The notes beneath the pieces were generated by a model. The model had not been told where the DNA came from. It did no database searches and saw only the letters and a list, made by a program, of their open reading frames with translations. Position numbers and translations under genes: made by a program. A stretch of DNA of 64,000 bases from Qipengyuania proteolytica. Its GTDB lineage: Bacteria > Pseudomonadota > Alphaproteobacteria > Sphingomonadales > Sphingomonadaceae. The number at the start of each line of letters is the position of its first letter. The stretch's first letter is position 1. Shown here piece by piece: positions 17,041 to 26,239 of this stretch. The DNA lies in the NCBI RefSeq assembly GCF_019711565.1, contig NZ_JAIGNN010000003.1, positions 62,001-126,000 of the forward strand, in the 5' to 3' direction.

Positions 17041-17415
17041 CTACTGGTTGCCCTCGGCGGTGCGGGCAAGCTGGTTGGCAAGGTCGCGGCCGAAGCCCCG
17101 GACCATGTCTTCGGTCAGGCCTGCGTCCATCACATCGAAGGTCAGTTCGACCGCCGGTTCGCCCGAACCGTGCAGCGCGGCACCTTCCAGGCTATAGGCG
17201 GATAGGACGCGCAGCCGGATCGGCGTCGCCGGATCGCCGCCTGCCGCTTCGAACCCTTCGCGCGCGGCAGCACAGATCGCCGCGTGCGACAGTCCGTCGA
17301 GTTCCTTGCCCTCGATCGCGCACTGCGCCTTGTCGGCCAACGCAACCTCTCCCGTCTGTGTCCCGGCACATCCCGTTGCCGCCAACAGCATCGCACCGAG
17401 TATCGCCTGTGTCAT
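17041..17415 (-). CDS. Small predicted lipoprotein, unknown function
   Basis: A 124-residue protein with a lipoprotein-type signal (MTQAILGAMLLAATGC; the Cys would be lipidated) and a small soluble domain of about 100 residues (CAIEGKELDGLSHAAICAAAREGFE... ELTFDVMDAGLTEDMVRGFG). ATG 17415 is chosen because AGAAGG precedes it by 6 bases; ATGs at 17421 and 17451 are alternatives. It ends 4 bases before the DUF2064 start, so it is probably the first gene of the lipoprotein-DUF2064-glycosyltransferase unit. I do not recognise the domain. Confidence 0.62.
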   Translation of the reverse strand: MTQAILGAMLLAATGCAGTQTGEVALADKAQCAIEGKELDGLSHAAICAAAREGFEAAGGDPATPIRLRVLSAYSLEGAALHGSGEPAVELTFDVMDAGLTEDMVRGFGRDLANQLARTAEGNQ

Positions 17416-17490
17416 CGCCATCCTTCTCGCGTCCCAATCCGTCCAGCGCAAGACTGCTGGAGCAGGGGATTTGAACGGCGGCTGAGCAAG

Positions 17491-18867
17491 CTACTCGCGG
17501 AAAGCCCGGTCGCTGAAGCGGCGCAGCGGAGTGAGGATGTATTGCAGCACCGTGCGCTTGTCGCCCAGCAGGCTGACGTCGGCGATCATGCCGTTGCCGA
17601 TCTCGAGGTCGCGATCCTTCAGCGCGATCACATCCGCCTCGGTCCGCACGCGGACGAGGTAGTAGATGTCGCCGGTCCGCTCATCGACGATCGAGTCGGG
17701 CGAGATGGTGACCACCTTGCCATCGAGACTGCCGTAGATCGTCTGGTCGAAGGCGGTGATCCCGACCTTCGCGTCCTGCCCGATGCGCACCGTGCCGATA
17801 TCCTGCGGGCGGATGCGGACCTCGACCAGCAGGGCGTCGTCGGTCGGCGCGATCTCGACCAGCGCCTGGCCCGATCCCACCGCACTGCCGCGCGTATTCA
17901 CAAGCACGCGGTTGACCGTACCCGTGACCGGCGCCCGCAAGGTGGTGCGCTCGAGCCGTTCCTGCAGAGCGGGCAGCGCGGCCGACCGCGAACCCAGTTC
18001 CGCCTGCGCCACGGCGAGCTCGCTTCCCGCCTGTGCGCGCCAGTCGCGCAGCGTCCGGTCGAGATTGGCCTGCGCCTCGATCACCTGCGCCTGCGCCCGG
18101 CCGATCGCGGCGCGTGCCCCGGCAAGCTCCGCCTCGGCGCTGGTCGCCTGGCTTTCGGCGCGGACCAGCGAGAGCCGCGGTTCGATGCCCTGTTCCACCA
18201 GCGGCCGCAGCAGGTCGGCTTCGGAGCGCGCGGCGGCGGCCCGGCTGGAAACCGAGTCGGCTTGCCGTTCGGCCTCGGTCACCTGCTGGCGCGCGCGCGC
18301 CAGCGCAGCACGCGAGCCTTCGAGCGCACTCTGGAGATTGGCCTGGCGCGAGGAATATAGCGCCTGTTCGATGGTACGCTGGCGCGCTGCCTCTTCATCC
18401 GCCGGGGCGGGGAAGCGCGGGCTGCGTCCGGCCACTTCGGCCTCGAGCCGCGCGACCTTCATCTCGAGCGCGCCCGCGGTCGCGCTGGTGCTGCCCAGCG
18501 TCGATCCGGTCTCGGTCGGGTCGAGCCGCAGCAGCGGGTCGAGCGCTTCGACCTTCTGGCCGGTGGTGACGAAGATTTCTTCGACCACGCCGCCTTCGAG
18601 GCTGGAGACGATTTGCAACTCGCTGCTCGAAATGACCCGGCCCTGCCCGTGCACCGTGCGGTCGATTTCCGCCAGCGAGGCCCAGACGAAGAAGATCACG
18701 AAGAAGCCGACGATGCCCCAGAACAGCCAGCGCGATACGCGGCGTGGCTCGAGGCCTTCGATGATGCGTTCGAGCCGGGTTTCCTCCTCCGGCACGGGCA
18801 TCGGCATCGGCATGGGTTCGGGCTGCTGGTCTTCCGGCATTTCGGGGGCGTCCTGGCGCGCGCTCAT
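17491..18867 (-). CDS. HlyD-family type I secretion periplasmic adaptor
   Basis: A 458-residue membrane fusion protein linking the inner-membrane ABC exporter to the TolC-type channel. Seen: a Pro/Met-rich cytoplasmic tail, one membrane segment (WLFWGIVGFFVIFFVWASLAEID, about 43-67), lipoyl half-motifs (GQGRVISSSELQIVSSLEGG and the C-terminal TLRAPVTGTVNRV), a long coiled coil (about 140-290, rich in Ala/Glu/Arg), and a C-terminal beta domain. The C-terminal signature VEIAPTDDALLVEVRI fits HlyD/PrtE adaptors. ATGA overlap with the upstream ABC transporter gene indicates coupling. No RTX or other secreted substrate gene lies within view. Confidence 0.9.
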   Translation of the reverse strand: MSARQDAPEMPEDQQPEPMPMPMPVPEEETRLERIIEGLEPRRVSRWLFWGIVGFFVIFFVWASLAEIDRTVHGQGRVISSSELQIVSSLEGGVVEEIFVTTGQKVEALDPLLRLDPTETGSTLGSTSATAGALEMKVARLEAEVAGRSPRFPAPADEEAARQRTIEQALYSSRQANLQSALEGSRAALARARQQVTEAERQADSVSSRAAAARSEADLLRPLVEQGIEPRLSLVRAESQATSAEAELAGARAAIGRAQAQVIEAQANLDRTLRDWRAQAGSELAVAQAELGSRSAALPALQERLERTTLRAPVTGTVNRVLVNTRGSAVGSGQALVEIAPTDDALLVEVRIRPQDIGTVRIGQDAKVGITAFDQTIYGSLDGKVVTISPDSIVDERTGDIYYLVRVRTEADVIALKDRDLEIGNGMIADVSLLGDKRTVLQYILTPLRRFSDRAFRE

Positions 18868-20630
18868 TTGCCTTTGCCTCCCTGCACGGCCGTCGTCGTC
18901 ACCCGGCCACTGGCGCCTTCGGCCAGCTTGGCGAGCACGGCGTCGCGCGGGCCGTCGGCGCGGATCTTGCCGTCATCGACAAGGATGATGCGGTCCACCA
19001 GTGCCAGCAGGGGCTGGCGATGGGTCACCACGACCAGCGTACGGTCGGTCAGCTCGTCCTTCAGCCGCCCGATCAGGTCGGCTTCGGTCTGCGCATCCAT
19101 CGCGCTCGACGGCTCGTCCATGACCAGCACCGGCGGCCGCCCGGCGAGTGCGCGGGCGATGGCGATCGACTGGCGCTGGCCGCCCGAAAGCCCCTCGCCG
19201 CGATCGACCAGGCGCAAATCGTAGCCGCGCGGGATGCGGCTGGCGAACAGGTCCGTGCCCGACAGGCGCGAGGCGCGCAGCATTTCCTCGTCGTCGACCG
19301 TTTCGCGGCCGAGCGAGATATTCTCGCGGATGGTGCCCGAGAAAAGCGCAGGCTCCTGCAACACCGAGCCGACCGAACGGCGCAGCGAATTGGGGTCGAG
19401 CTGGGCGATGTCGATCCCGTCGAACAGCACCATGCCGTCCTGCGGCGGATAGAGGCCGAGGATCATGCGCGCGAGGGTCGACTTGCCCGACCCGACACGG
19501 CCCAGCAGCGCCACATGCTCGCCCGGACGGATCGTCAGGCTGACCCCGTCGAGCGCCTTGGTCGCCGCGCCGGGATACTGGAAGGTCACGTTGCGCAGCT
19601 CGATTTCGCCGCGCGTGCGGTCGATCACGATGGCATCGGCCCCCGGCCCCTCGGGCGGACGGTCCATCAGCGCGCGTATCTGACGATAGGCGGTGCGCGT
19701 CGCGGTCATCCGCGCGACCAGTTGCGAAATCTGCGCGAGGGGCGCGATGGCGCGCCCGGCGAGGATCGAACAGGCGATCAGCCCGCCCATCGTCAGGCGA
19801 TTGTCGGCGATCGAGAACACGCCGACAATGACCACGCCGGCATAGGAAATGGTCCCGGCCGAAGTCGCGAAAGTGGTCCCGATGCTGGAGATCAGCCGCT
19901 GCCGCAGCGAGGTGTGCGCGTGGCTGTCGAGCGCCCGCTCCCACCGGTCTTCGAACAGGCGCCGCGCGCCGGCGGTCTTGACCGCCTCGATGCTGCCGAT
20001 CGTCTCGACCAGCACGGACTGCTTGAGCAGGCCCTCGTCCATCGCCTTGGCGGCCAGCCGCTGCTGCGTGGGGTGGACCGCCATGCCGACCAGCACCACC
20101 AGCGGCACCATCAGCGCGGGCACCAGCACCACCCAGCCGCCGATCAGCGCGACGACGATCAGCGTGATGAAGATGAACGGCACGTCGACCACCGCGGCAA
20201 GCGTCGCCGAAGCGAAGAAATCGCGCAGCGTTTCCAGTTCGCGCATCAGGCCGGTCAGCTGCCCGGTAGAACCCTTGCGCAGTTCGAGACGCATCTCGAT
20301 CAGCCGCTCGAACACCGTTTCGCCGATGTCCTTGTCGATATTCATGCCGGCATGGTCGACGAAATAGGCGCGCAGCAGCTTGAGCGCGAAATCGGCGACA
20401 ACGATGATCGCAAGGCCGATCGACAGCGCCCAGAGGGAGGTATAGGCGCTGTTGGGGATGACACGGTCGTAAACGGTCATCGTGAACAGCGCGGTGACCA
20501 GGCCGAAGATGTTGATCAGCGTCGCCGCAATGGCAACCTTGGAATAGGTCCGCCAATTGGCGCGGATCGGCTCCACCAGCCAGTCCGCCAGCCGCTTCGG
20601 CGGCATGCCGACGAGCGCTTCTTCGCTCAC
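18864..20630 (-). CDS. Type I secretion ABC transporter, fused permease and ATPase
   Basis: A 588-residue inner-membrane exporter half-transporter. Seen: an ABC transmembrane domain (about residues 30-310, six helices), then the nucleotide-binding domain with Walker A GRVGSGKST, signature LSGGQRQSIAIARAL, Walker B PPVLVMDEPSSAMD and a switch His in VVVTHRQPL. There is no long N-terminal C39 peptidase-like domain, only about 30 residues before the first helix. This resembles the short PrtD-type or reduced LapB-type exporters. It overlaps the TolC-type gene upstream by ATGA and the adaptor downstream by ATGA, making one operon. Confidence 0.9.
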   Translation of the reverse strand: MSEEALVGMPPKRLADWLVEPIRANWRTYSKVAIAATLINIFGLVTALFTMTVYDRVIPNSAYTSLWALSIGLAIIVVADFALKLLRAYFVDHAGMNIDKDIGETVFERLIEMRLELRKGSTGQLTGLMRELETLRDFFASATLAAVVDVPFIFITLIVVALIGGWVVLVPALMVPLVVLVGMAVHPTQQRLAAKAMDEGLLKQSVLVETIGSIEAVKTAGARRLFEDRWERALDSHAHTSLRQRLISSIGTTFATSAGTISYAGVVIVGVFSIADNRLTMGGLIACSILAGRAIAPLAQISQLVARMTATRTAYRQIRALMDRPPEGPGADAIVIDRTRGEIELRNVTFQYPGAATKALDGVSLTIRPGEHVALLGRVGSGKSTLARMILGLYPPQDGMVLFDGIDIAQLDPNSLRRSVGSVLQEPALFSGTIRENISLGRETVDDEEMLRASRLSGTDLFASRIPRGYDLRLVDRGEGLSGGQRQSIAIARALAGRPPVLVMDEPSSAMDAQTEADLIGRLKDELTDRTLVVVTHRQPLLALVDRIILVDDGKIRADGPRDAVLAKLAEGASGRVTTTAVQGGKGK

Positions 20631-22042
20631 AGCCCCTCCTCCATTTCGAATTGCTCCAGCAACCGCCCCGTGCGCGCCAGCAGGATATAGCGCGAGGCGT
20701 CGAGCTGGGTCAGGCCCTCGATATAGGCGATCGAGGCGGCAAGATAGGCACTCTGCGCGTCGGCGACATCGAATAGCGTGCCGCGGAGCGAGGAAAAGCG
20801 CCGAAAAACGACGTCGCGAGTCTGGCGGGCGGATTTGTACGACGCCTCAAGCGCGACCAGCTGGCGTTCGAGCGCCTGTACGTCGGCCCAGGTCACGGCG
20901 GCATCGCGCTCCGCCTCCTGCTGGATGCGGTCGGCGGTGGCTTCGGCTGCCGCCGCGCGGGCCCGCGCCTGCGCGTCGCGCGCGAGCGCGCCGCCGAACA
21001 GGCGATAGCGCAGGTTGAGACTGCCACGGACGTCGTAATCTTCCTCGCCCTCGAGCAGGCCGTAACGACCGGCGTCCACCCGCGCGGTCAGCTTGGGTGC
21101 CTGGCGCGCCCAGGAATTGCGCACTTCGATCCGCGCGGCTTGTGCGAGCGCCTCGGCGCCCTTGACCTCGGGCGTGTCGCTCGCCGCCATGACCGCATAG
21201 TCGCGGCTGATGCGGCCCTCCTCCAACAGCGGCGGGCGCTGCAGGAGCGGCGGGGGAGTGACCCCGGTCAGCTCGCGGAACCGTGCCTCGGACGAGGCCA
21301 GCCGGCGCTGGAACTGCGCGAGGCGGATTTCGCCATCGGCCCTGAGCGAAGCGGCGCGAGCCATGTCGGCGGGGGCGGAGATGCCCTGCGCGACACGCTT
21401 GTCGAGCGCTTCGTCGATCCCGTCCTGCGCCGCGAGGTAACCCTCGGCGAGGCGCACCAGCGACTGGTAGGCGAAGACGCTGTACCAGCTGGTCACGACA
21501 TCGTTGACCAGCCCGGTCACCGCCGCATCACGCTCGTATCCGGCGGCGCGGAGCCGCGCTTGCGACGCGAGGATGACGCCGTTGACGGCGCCCCAGTCGA
21601 ACACCGTGTATTCGACCCCGGCGGTCGCGTCGGTGCGTTCGCGCGGACGCGACCGTTCGAGCAGGTTGAACGGGTCGTTGCCGAAATCGCGCGCAATGGT
21701 CTTGTAGGAGGTGATGCCGAGATCGACGGTCGGGATGTTCCCGGCCTGCGCCTCGTCGACCTGCGCTTCGGCCAGGTCGACCCGCGCGTCGGCCTCGCGC
21801 CGCGAGGCGTTGGCCTGCAGCGAAGACGCCACGATGCGGCGGAACTGCTCCGGGTCGGCCGCGGTATCGGCCAGCGCCAGGATCGGGTCGCTGGAGAAAT
21901 CGACCGCCAGCGGATCGACATCGGCTTCGGGCAGGTCGGTGGCTTCCCCGACGCGCGGCAGATCGCCCGCGATATCCTGCGCGCCGACAGGCACGCCGCA
22001 AGCCGCGGCGGCGCACGCCAATGATCCCAGAATCCGCTTCAC
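20627..22042 (-). CDS. TolC-family outer-membrane efflux/secretion channel
   Basis: A 471-residue outer-membrane factor. Seen: a signal peptide (MKRILGSLACAAAACGVPVGAQ), then two OEP repeats (about residues 60-250 and 270-460) dominated by long Ala-rich helices, for example ASSLQANASRREADARVDLAEAQVDEAQ, with short strands DLGITSYKTIA and LNLRYRLFGGA. GTG 22042 is preferred since it puts the signal peptide at the N-terminus, with GGGG about 10 bases upstream; an ATG at 22081 would add 13 residues. It heads the T1SS operon. The divergent neighbour is the DUF3422 gene. Confidence 0.87.
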   Translation of the reverse strand: MKRILGSLACAAAACGVPVGAQDIAGDLPRVGEATDLPEADVDPLAVDFSSDPILALADTAADPEQFRRIVASSLQANASRREADARVDLAEAQVDEAQAGNIPTVDLGITSYKTIARDFGNDPFNLLERSRPRERTDATAGVEYTVFDWGAVNGVILASQARLRAAGYERDAAVTGLVNDVVTSWYSVFAYQSLVRLAEGYLAAQDGIDEALDKRVAQGISAPADMARAASLRADGEIRLAQFQRRLASSEARFRELTGVTPPPLLQRPPLLEEGRISRDYAVMAASDTPEVKGAEALAQAARIEVRNSWARQAPKLTARVDAGRYGLLEGEEDYDVRGSLNLRYRLFGGALARDAQARARAAAAEATADRIQQEAERDAAVTWADVQALERQLVALEASYKSARQTRDVVFRRFSSLRGTLFDVADAQSAYLAASIAYIEGLTQLDASRYILLARTGRLLEQFEMEEGL

Positions 22043-22237
22043 GTTGAAACCCCGTCCGTCCAACAGGGCCTCTAGCAGCAAGAACTGCCCAAGACACCTG
22101 TTTGTGAAAGAAAATCGCCTTTTCGCACGCGATGACTTGCAGTCCGCTTAATAGGTCGGGCGCGGACTTGTTGTGCAGCGCTGCAATTTTACCCATAAGA
22201 CCGCGCATCAACTTCCCTCGAACGACGGGAGGCCCGA

Positions 22238-23515
22238 ATGCAGAACCACGAGCTGAGGCAACGCGCGGTCGCGGAGATGCACCTGCGCCGCTGGCCGCCG
22301 GTGCCGGTGCCCTGCCTGATCGTGCAGTGGGTGCTCGCCGGAAGCGAAGAGGTGGTGAGCAGGGCGGAGCAGGCGATCGAGGCGCGGGCCATTGCGCTCG
22401 ATTCGCGCCAGAACCCCTCGCACCGCTCGGGCAGCCTCGCCGAAGGCCTGCGCTTTTCGTGGGAGCGGCACAGCGAGGGCAGCAGCCTTGCCTTTTTCCT
22501 CTCCGACGCCGGCGAGGAGACCTTCCTCGACCCGCATGCCCACCCCGATCTGGAGGCCGCGCTCGCCTGGGCACAGGACCTGCCGGGCGACATCGTCCGC
22601 GCGACGCGCATCTGGGTCGCGCGCGATGATGCCGAAGCCTTGCGGATCATGGGCCTGACCGACTGGAATCGCGACGAACTCGTCTCCAGCCAGGTCGGCG
22701 GCGGGACGCTGCGCATGTGGTCGGATTTCCGCATCCGCAACGACGGCTTCGGGCGCCTGCTGGTTGCCGCCAACGGCACCGACACGCGCGATCTCACCCG
22801 CACGCTGCAGCGCCTGCAGGAACTCGGCAATTACCGCAACCGCGCCCTGCTCGGCCTGCCGGTGGCGCGCGAATGCTGGCCCCGGCTGGACGAGGCCGAG
22901 CGGCGGCTGCGCGACCTGTCGGACCGGGTCGCGCACAGCACCGAGCGTGACGACGCCTTGCTCGATGCGCTGTCCGACCTGTCGCTCGACCTCGCCGGGA
23001 TCTCCACCGCGATCGGCTTCCGCATGGATGCGACCAAGGCCTATGCGCAACTGGTCGAGGAACGGCTCGACCAGCTCGATGCCCAGCCGATCCAGGGTTT
23101 CGCCTCGCTCGACGATTTCACCCAGCGGCGCTTCCGCCCGGCAATGAACACCTGTGTCGCCACGACCGAGAGGGTGCGCGAACTGGCGATCCGTGCCGAA
23201 CAATTGTCCTCGCTGCTGCGCGCCCGGATCGACACGCGGATCGAGAACCAGAATGCCGACCTGCTCCATTCGATGGATCGCAGCATCTCGATGCAGGTGC
23301 GGCTGCAGCAACTGGTAGAAGGCCTGTCGGTGGTCGCGCTGAGCTATTACCTGCTCGGTCTCGTGAAGATGTTCCTGGACGGCCTGCCCGACGGCGCGCT
23401 TCCCGCCAGTTCCAAGGCGATCGTCGGATGGCTCGTCATCCCTACGGTCGTCGCGGTCTGGCTCGCCATGTGGGCGGTGAAGAAACGGGTTCTGGCAGAC
23501 AAACGAGAGCCTTAG
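22238..23515 (+). CDS. DUF3422 family membrane protein
   Basis: A 425-residue protein of the DUF3422 family, function unestablished. Seen: an N-terminal domain starting ELRQRAVAEMHLRRWPPVPVPC, a WERHSEGSSLAFFL stretch, a central helical region (about 215-340, Arg/Glu/Leu-rich), and two C-terminal membrane segments (LSVVALSYYLLGLVKMF and WLVIPTVVAVWLAMWAV). GGGAGG sits 6 bases before the ATG. It lies 49 bases upstream of bchI on the same strand, so it may be transcribed into the bchIDO operon. No catalytic motif was recognised. Confidence 0.83.
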   Translation: MQNHELRQRAVAEMHLRRWPPVPVPCLIVQWVLAGSEEVVSRAEQAIEARAIALDSRQNPSHRSGSLAEGLRFSWERHSEGSSLAFFLSDAGEETFLDPHAHPDLEAALAWAQDLPGDIVRATRIWVARDDAEALRIMGLTDWNRDELVSSQVGGGTLRMWSDFRIRNDGFGRLLVAANGTDTRDLTRTLQRLQELGNYRNRALLGLPVARECWPRLDEAERRLRDLSDRVAHSTERDDALLDALSDLSLDLAGISTAIGFRMDATKAYAQLVEERLDQLDAQPIQGFASLDDFTQRRFRPAMNTCVATTERVRELAIRAEQLSSLLRARIDTRIENQNADLLHSMDRSISMQVRLQQLVEGLSVVALSYYLLGLVKMFLDGLPDGALPASSKAIVGWLVIPTVVAVWLAMWAVKKRVLADKREP

Positions 23516-23527
23516 CCGCTTTCTGCT

Positions 23528-23545
23528 TGTCCTGACGCCGCGACG
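23528..23545 (+). promoter_or_regulatory. Weak PpsR-type half-palindrome upstream of bchI
   Basis: TGT-N12-ACG starting 37 bases before the bchI ATG. It matches the outer bases of the CrtJ/PpsR recognition pattern except for a final G, but lacks the TTGAC core shared by the other copies here. It is the least convincing of the set. Confidence 0.25.
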
Positions 23546-23564
23546 CGTCCAGACTGGTTGACAC

Positions 23565-24566
23565 ATGGCCCGGTTCCCCTTCTCGGCGATCGTCGGACAG
23601 GACGAGATGAAGCAGGCGCTGCTGGTCGCCGCGGTCGATCCCGCCATTGGCGGAGTGATGGTGTTCGGCGACCGGGGCACTGGCAAGTCGACCGCGGCCC
23701 GCGCGCTCGCCGGCCTGCTGCCTCCGATGACGACGGTTGAGGACTGTCGCTACCACTGCAAACCGGACGAGCGCGGCAGCTGCCCCGATCCCTGCACGTC
23801 GGGCCGCAACCGCAAGGCCGCGGTCCCCTTCGTCGACCTGCCGCTGGGCGCGACCGAGGACCGTGTGCTCGGCGCGCTCGATCTCGAGCGGGCGCTGCGC
23901 GCGGGCGAGAAGGCGTTCGAGCCCGGCCTGCTGGCGAAGGCCCATCGCGGCTTCCTCTATATCGACGAGATCAATCTGCTCGAGGACCACCTCGTCGACC
24001 TGCTGCTCGACGTCGCTGCTTCGGGCGAGAACCTCGTCGAACGCGAGGGGCTGTCGGTCCGCCACCGGGCGCAATTCGTACTGATCGGGAGCGGCAACCC
24101 CGAAGAAGGCGAACTGCGGCCCCAGTTGCTCGACCGGTTCGGCCTTTCGGTCGAGGTCCGCACGCCCGAGGCAATCGACCAGCGCGTCGAGATCATGCGC
24201 CGCTGCGCCGCGCAGGAAGCCGATCCCGAAGGCTTTGCCGCTGACTGGAAAGCCGAGGACGAAAAGGTCCTCAAGCAGATCGCGCGCGGCCAGAAGAAGC
24301 TCGCCACGCTGACCGTGCCGGACGAGGCGATGGCCGACATGGCCGGGCTCTGCCGCGCGGTCGGCGCGGACGGCCTGCGCGGCGAACTCACGCTTATGCG
24401 CGCCGCGCGGGCGCTGGCGGCGCTCAAAGGCGCGAGAGCGGTTACGCGCGAGCATATGATCGCGGTCGCGCCCATGGCGCTCCGCCATCGGCTGCGCCGC
24501 GACGTCCTCGACGAGACCGGATCGACCGTCCGCATCGACCGCGCCATCGCCGAGCTGTTCGGGTGA
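23565..24566 (+). CDS. bchI: Magnesium chelatase ATPase subunit I
   Basis: A 333-residue AAA+ subunit that powers Mg2+ insertion into protoporphyrin IX, the first committed step of bacteriochlorophyll synthesis, together with BchD and BchH. Seen: FPFSAIVGQDEMKQALL at the N-terminus, Walker A GDRGTGKST, a Cys-bearing insertion (CRYHCKPDERGSCPDPC), Walker B GFLYIDEINLLEDHLVD, and sensor sequences QFVLIGSGNPEEGELRPQLLDRFGL. The length is normal. Its stop overlaps the bchD GTG start. No strong Shine-Dalgarno sequence precedes the ATG. Confidence 0.97.
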   Translation: MARFPFSAIVGQDEMKQALLVAAVDPAIGGVMVFGDRGTGKSTAARALAGLLPPMTTVEDCRYHCKPDERGSCPDPCTSGRNRKAAVPFVDLPLGATEDRVLGALDLERALRAGEKAFEPGLLAKAHRGFLYIDEINLLEDHLVDLLLDVAASGENLVEREGLSVRHRAQFVLIGSGNPEEGELRPQLLDRFGLSVEVRTPEAIDQRVEIMRRCAAQEADPEGFAADWKAEDEKVLKQIARGQKKLATLTVPDEAMADMAGLCRAVGADGLRGELTLMRAARALAALKGARAVTREHMIAVAPMALRHRLRRDVLDETGSTVRIDRAIAELFG

Positions 24567-26239
24567 GCGACCCGGCCGGAGCGGACCGCTTCGGCGACGC
24601 CGCGCTCGCGCTGGAGCTGTTCATGCTGGCCCCGGATGCGCTGGGCGGACTGGTCTTGCGCGGCGCGGGCCCGGCGCGCGATGCGCTGGTCGAGCGGCTC
24701 AAGGCGCGGCTGCCCGTGCGCCGCCTGCCCGCGCACATCGATGACGAGCGCCTGCTCGGCGGGGTGGATATCGCGGCCAGCCTCGCTTCGGGGCGAACCA
24801 TCCGTCAGACCGGCCTGCTCGAAGAGGCGCGCGGCGGGGTGCTGCTCGTGCCGATGGCCGAGCGGCTGCTTACGGCAATCTCCGGCAGGCTGGCGCAGGC
24901 GATGGATGGCGAGCGCGGCTTCGGACTGGTCCTGCTCGACGACAGCGTGAGTGGCGAGGAAGGCCCACCACCCTCGCTGGTCGAGCGGGTGGCCTTTCAT
25001 TGTGACCTGTCGAACGTGCGCGAGATCAGAGCTGCGCCCAAACGGAAACCGGTTCCGATCGCCCGGGTCGAGCCCGCCGATGGCGAGGCGCTGACCGCGC
25101 TGGCCGCAACGGCCGAACTGCTCGGCATATCCTCGGTCCGCGCGCTGCTGTTTGCGCTGGTCGCCGCGCGCGCTCATGCGGCGCTGCAAGGGCGCACCAA
25201 TGTCGAGGAACAGGACCTTCAAATTGCCGCGGGACTCGTCCTCGCCCCCCGAGCGACCCGGCTGCCGCCGCAGGAGGAACCGGAGGACCAGCGAGACGAG
25301 AGCACACAAGAGAATTCCAGCGAAGGCGGGGCCGGTGACAGCGAAATGCGGCAGGCCGAAGACACGGTCCTCGAAGCCGCCCTCGCGGCCATCCCGCCCG
25401 ACCTGCTGGCGCGGCTTGCCGAGGGGGCTGCACGGCGCACGGCGCGTGGGAGCGGTGGCGGCAAGAAGGCGAAATCGAAGCTGCGCGGCAAACCGCTCGG
25501 CGCGCGGCCCGGCATGCCGCGCGGCGGGGCACGGCTAGCGCTGATCGACACGCTGCGCGCGGCGGTGCCCTGGCAACCGCTCCGGCGGCGCGAGCATGGT
25601 GACGATCCGCCCGAAGGCCTGCTGATCCGCAAGTCCGACCTGCGCATCCGCCGGTTCGAGGAGCGCGCGGCGGCTGTCACGATCTTCGCGGTCGATGCCT
25701 CGGGCTCGGCTGCCATGGCGCGGCTGGCCGAAGCCAAGGGCGCGGTCGAGCTGATGCTCGCGCAGACCTATGTCACCCGCAGCGAGGTGGCGCTGGTCGC
25801 GTTTCGCGGGACCGGGGCAGAGCTGCTGCTGCCGCCGACGCGCTCGCTCACCCGCGCACGGCGGGCACTGGCCGAACTGCCCGGCGGCGGGGGCACTCCG
25901 TTGGCGACGGGGATCACCACCGCGCGCAAGCTTGCCGAGACCATCGCCACGCGCGGCACCACGCCCTTCCTCGTCTTCCTCACCGACGGCAGCGCCAATA
26001 TCGCAGGCGACGGCACGCCGGGCCGGGGGCAGGCGCGCGAGGATGCCGAAGCGGCGGCTAGCGCGGTCGCGCGGATCGGGTTCGCCGCGCTGGTGGTCGA
26101 CATCGCTCCCCGCCCCCGACCCGAAGCCGAGGCGCTCGCGCGGACCATGCAGGCGCGCTACCTGCCCCTACCCATGGCCGATGCCACCGCACTGCAACGC
26201 GCGGTCGAGGCGGCCCGCCCCGCACCGCAAGCCGCATGA
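24563..26239 (+). CDS. bchD: Magnesium chelatase subunit D
   Basis: A 558-residue partner of BchI. Seen: an N-terminal AAA+-like domain with a degenerate P-loop, a low-complexity acidic linker (about 225-290; EEPEDQRDESTQENSSEGG) followed by a basic stretch (GGKKAKSKLRGKPLG), and a C-terminal von Willebrand-type I domain with the MIDAS motif DASGSAAMARL and FLVFLTDGSANIAGDG. The GTG start overlaps the bchI stop (GTGA), and its own stop overlaps bchO (ATGA), so all three genes are coupled. Confidence 0.96.
   Translation: MSDPAGADRFGDAALALELFMLAPDALGGLVLRGAGPARDALVERLKARLPVRRLPAHIDDERLLGGVDIAASLASGRTIRQTGLLEEARGGVLLVPMAERLLTAISGRLAQAMDGERGFGLVLLDDSVSGEEGPPPSLVERVAFHCDLSNVREIRAAPKRKPVPIARVEPADGEALTALAATAELLGISSVRALLFALVAARAHAALQGRTNVEEQDLQIAAGLVLAPRATRLPPQEEPEDQRDESTQENSSEGGAGDSEMRQAEDTVLEAALAAIPPDLLARLAEGAARRTARGSGGGKKAKSKLRGKPLGARPGMPRGGARLALIDTLRAAVPWQPLRRREHGDDPPEGLLIRKSDLRIRRFEERAAAVTIFAVDASGSAAMARLAEAKGAVELMLAQTYVTRSEVALVAFRGTGAELLLPPTRSLTRARRALAELPGGGGTPLATGITTARKLAETIATRGTTPFLVFLTDGSANIAGDGTPGRGQAREDAEAAASAVARIGFAALVVDIAPRPRPEAEALARTMQARYLPLPMADATALQRAVEAARPAPQAA

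Noticed and set aside
22208-23686. Minus-strand open frame of about 490 codons opposite DUF3422
   Set aside because: No recognisable domain, Arg/Gln/Ala-rich; the plus strand holds a known family with a good ribosome site.
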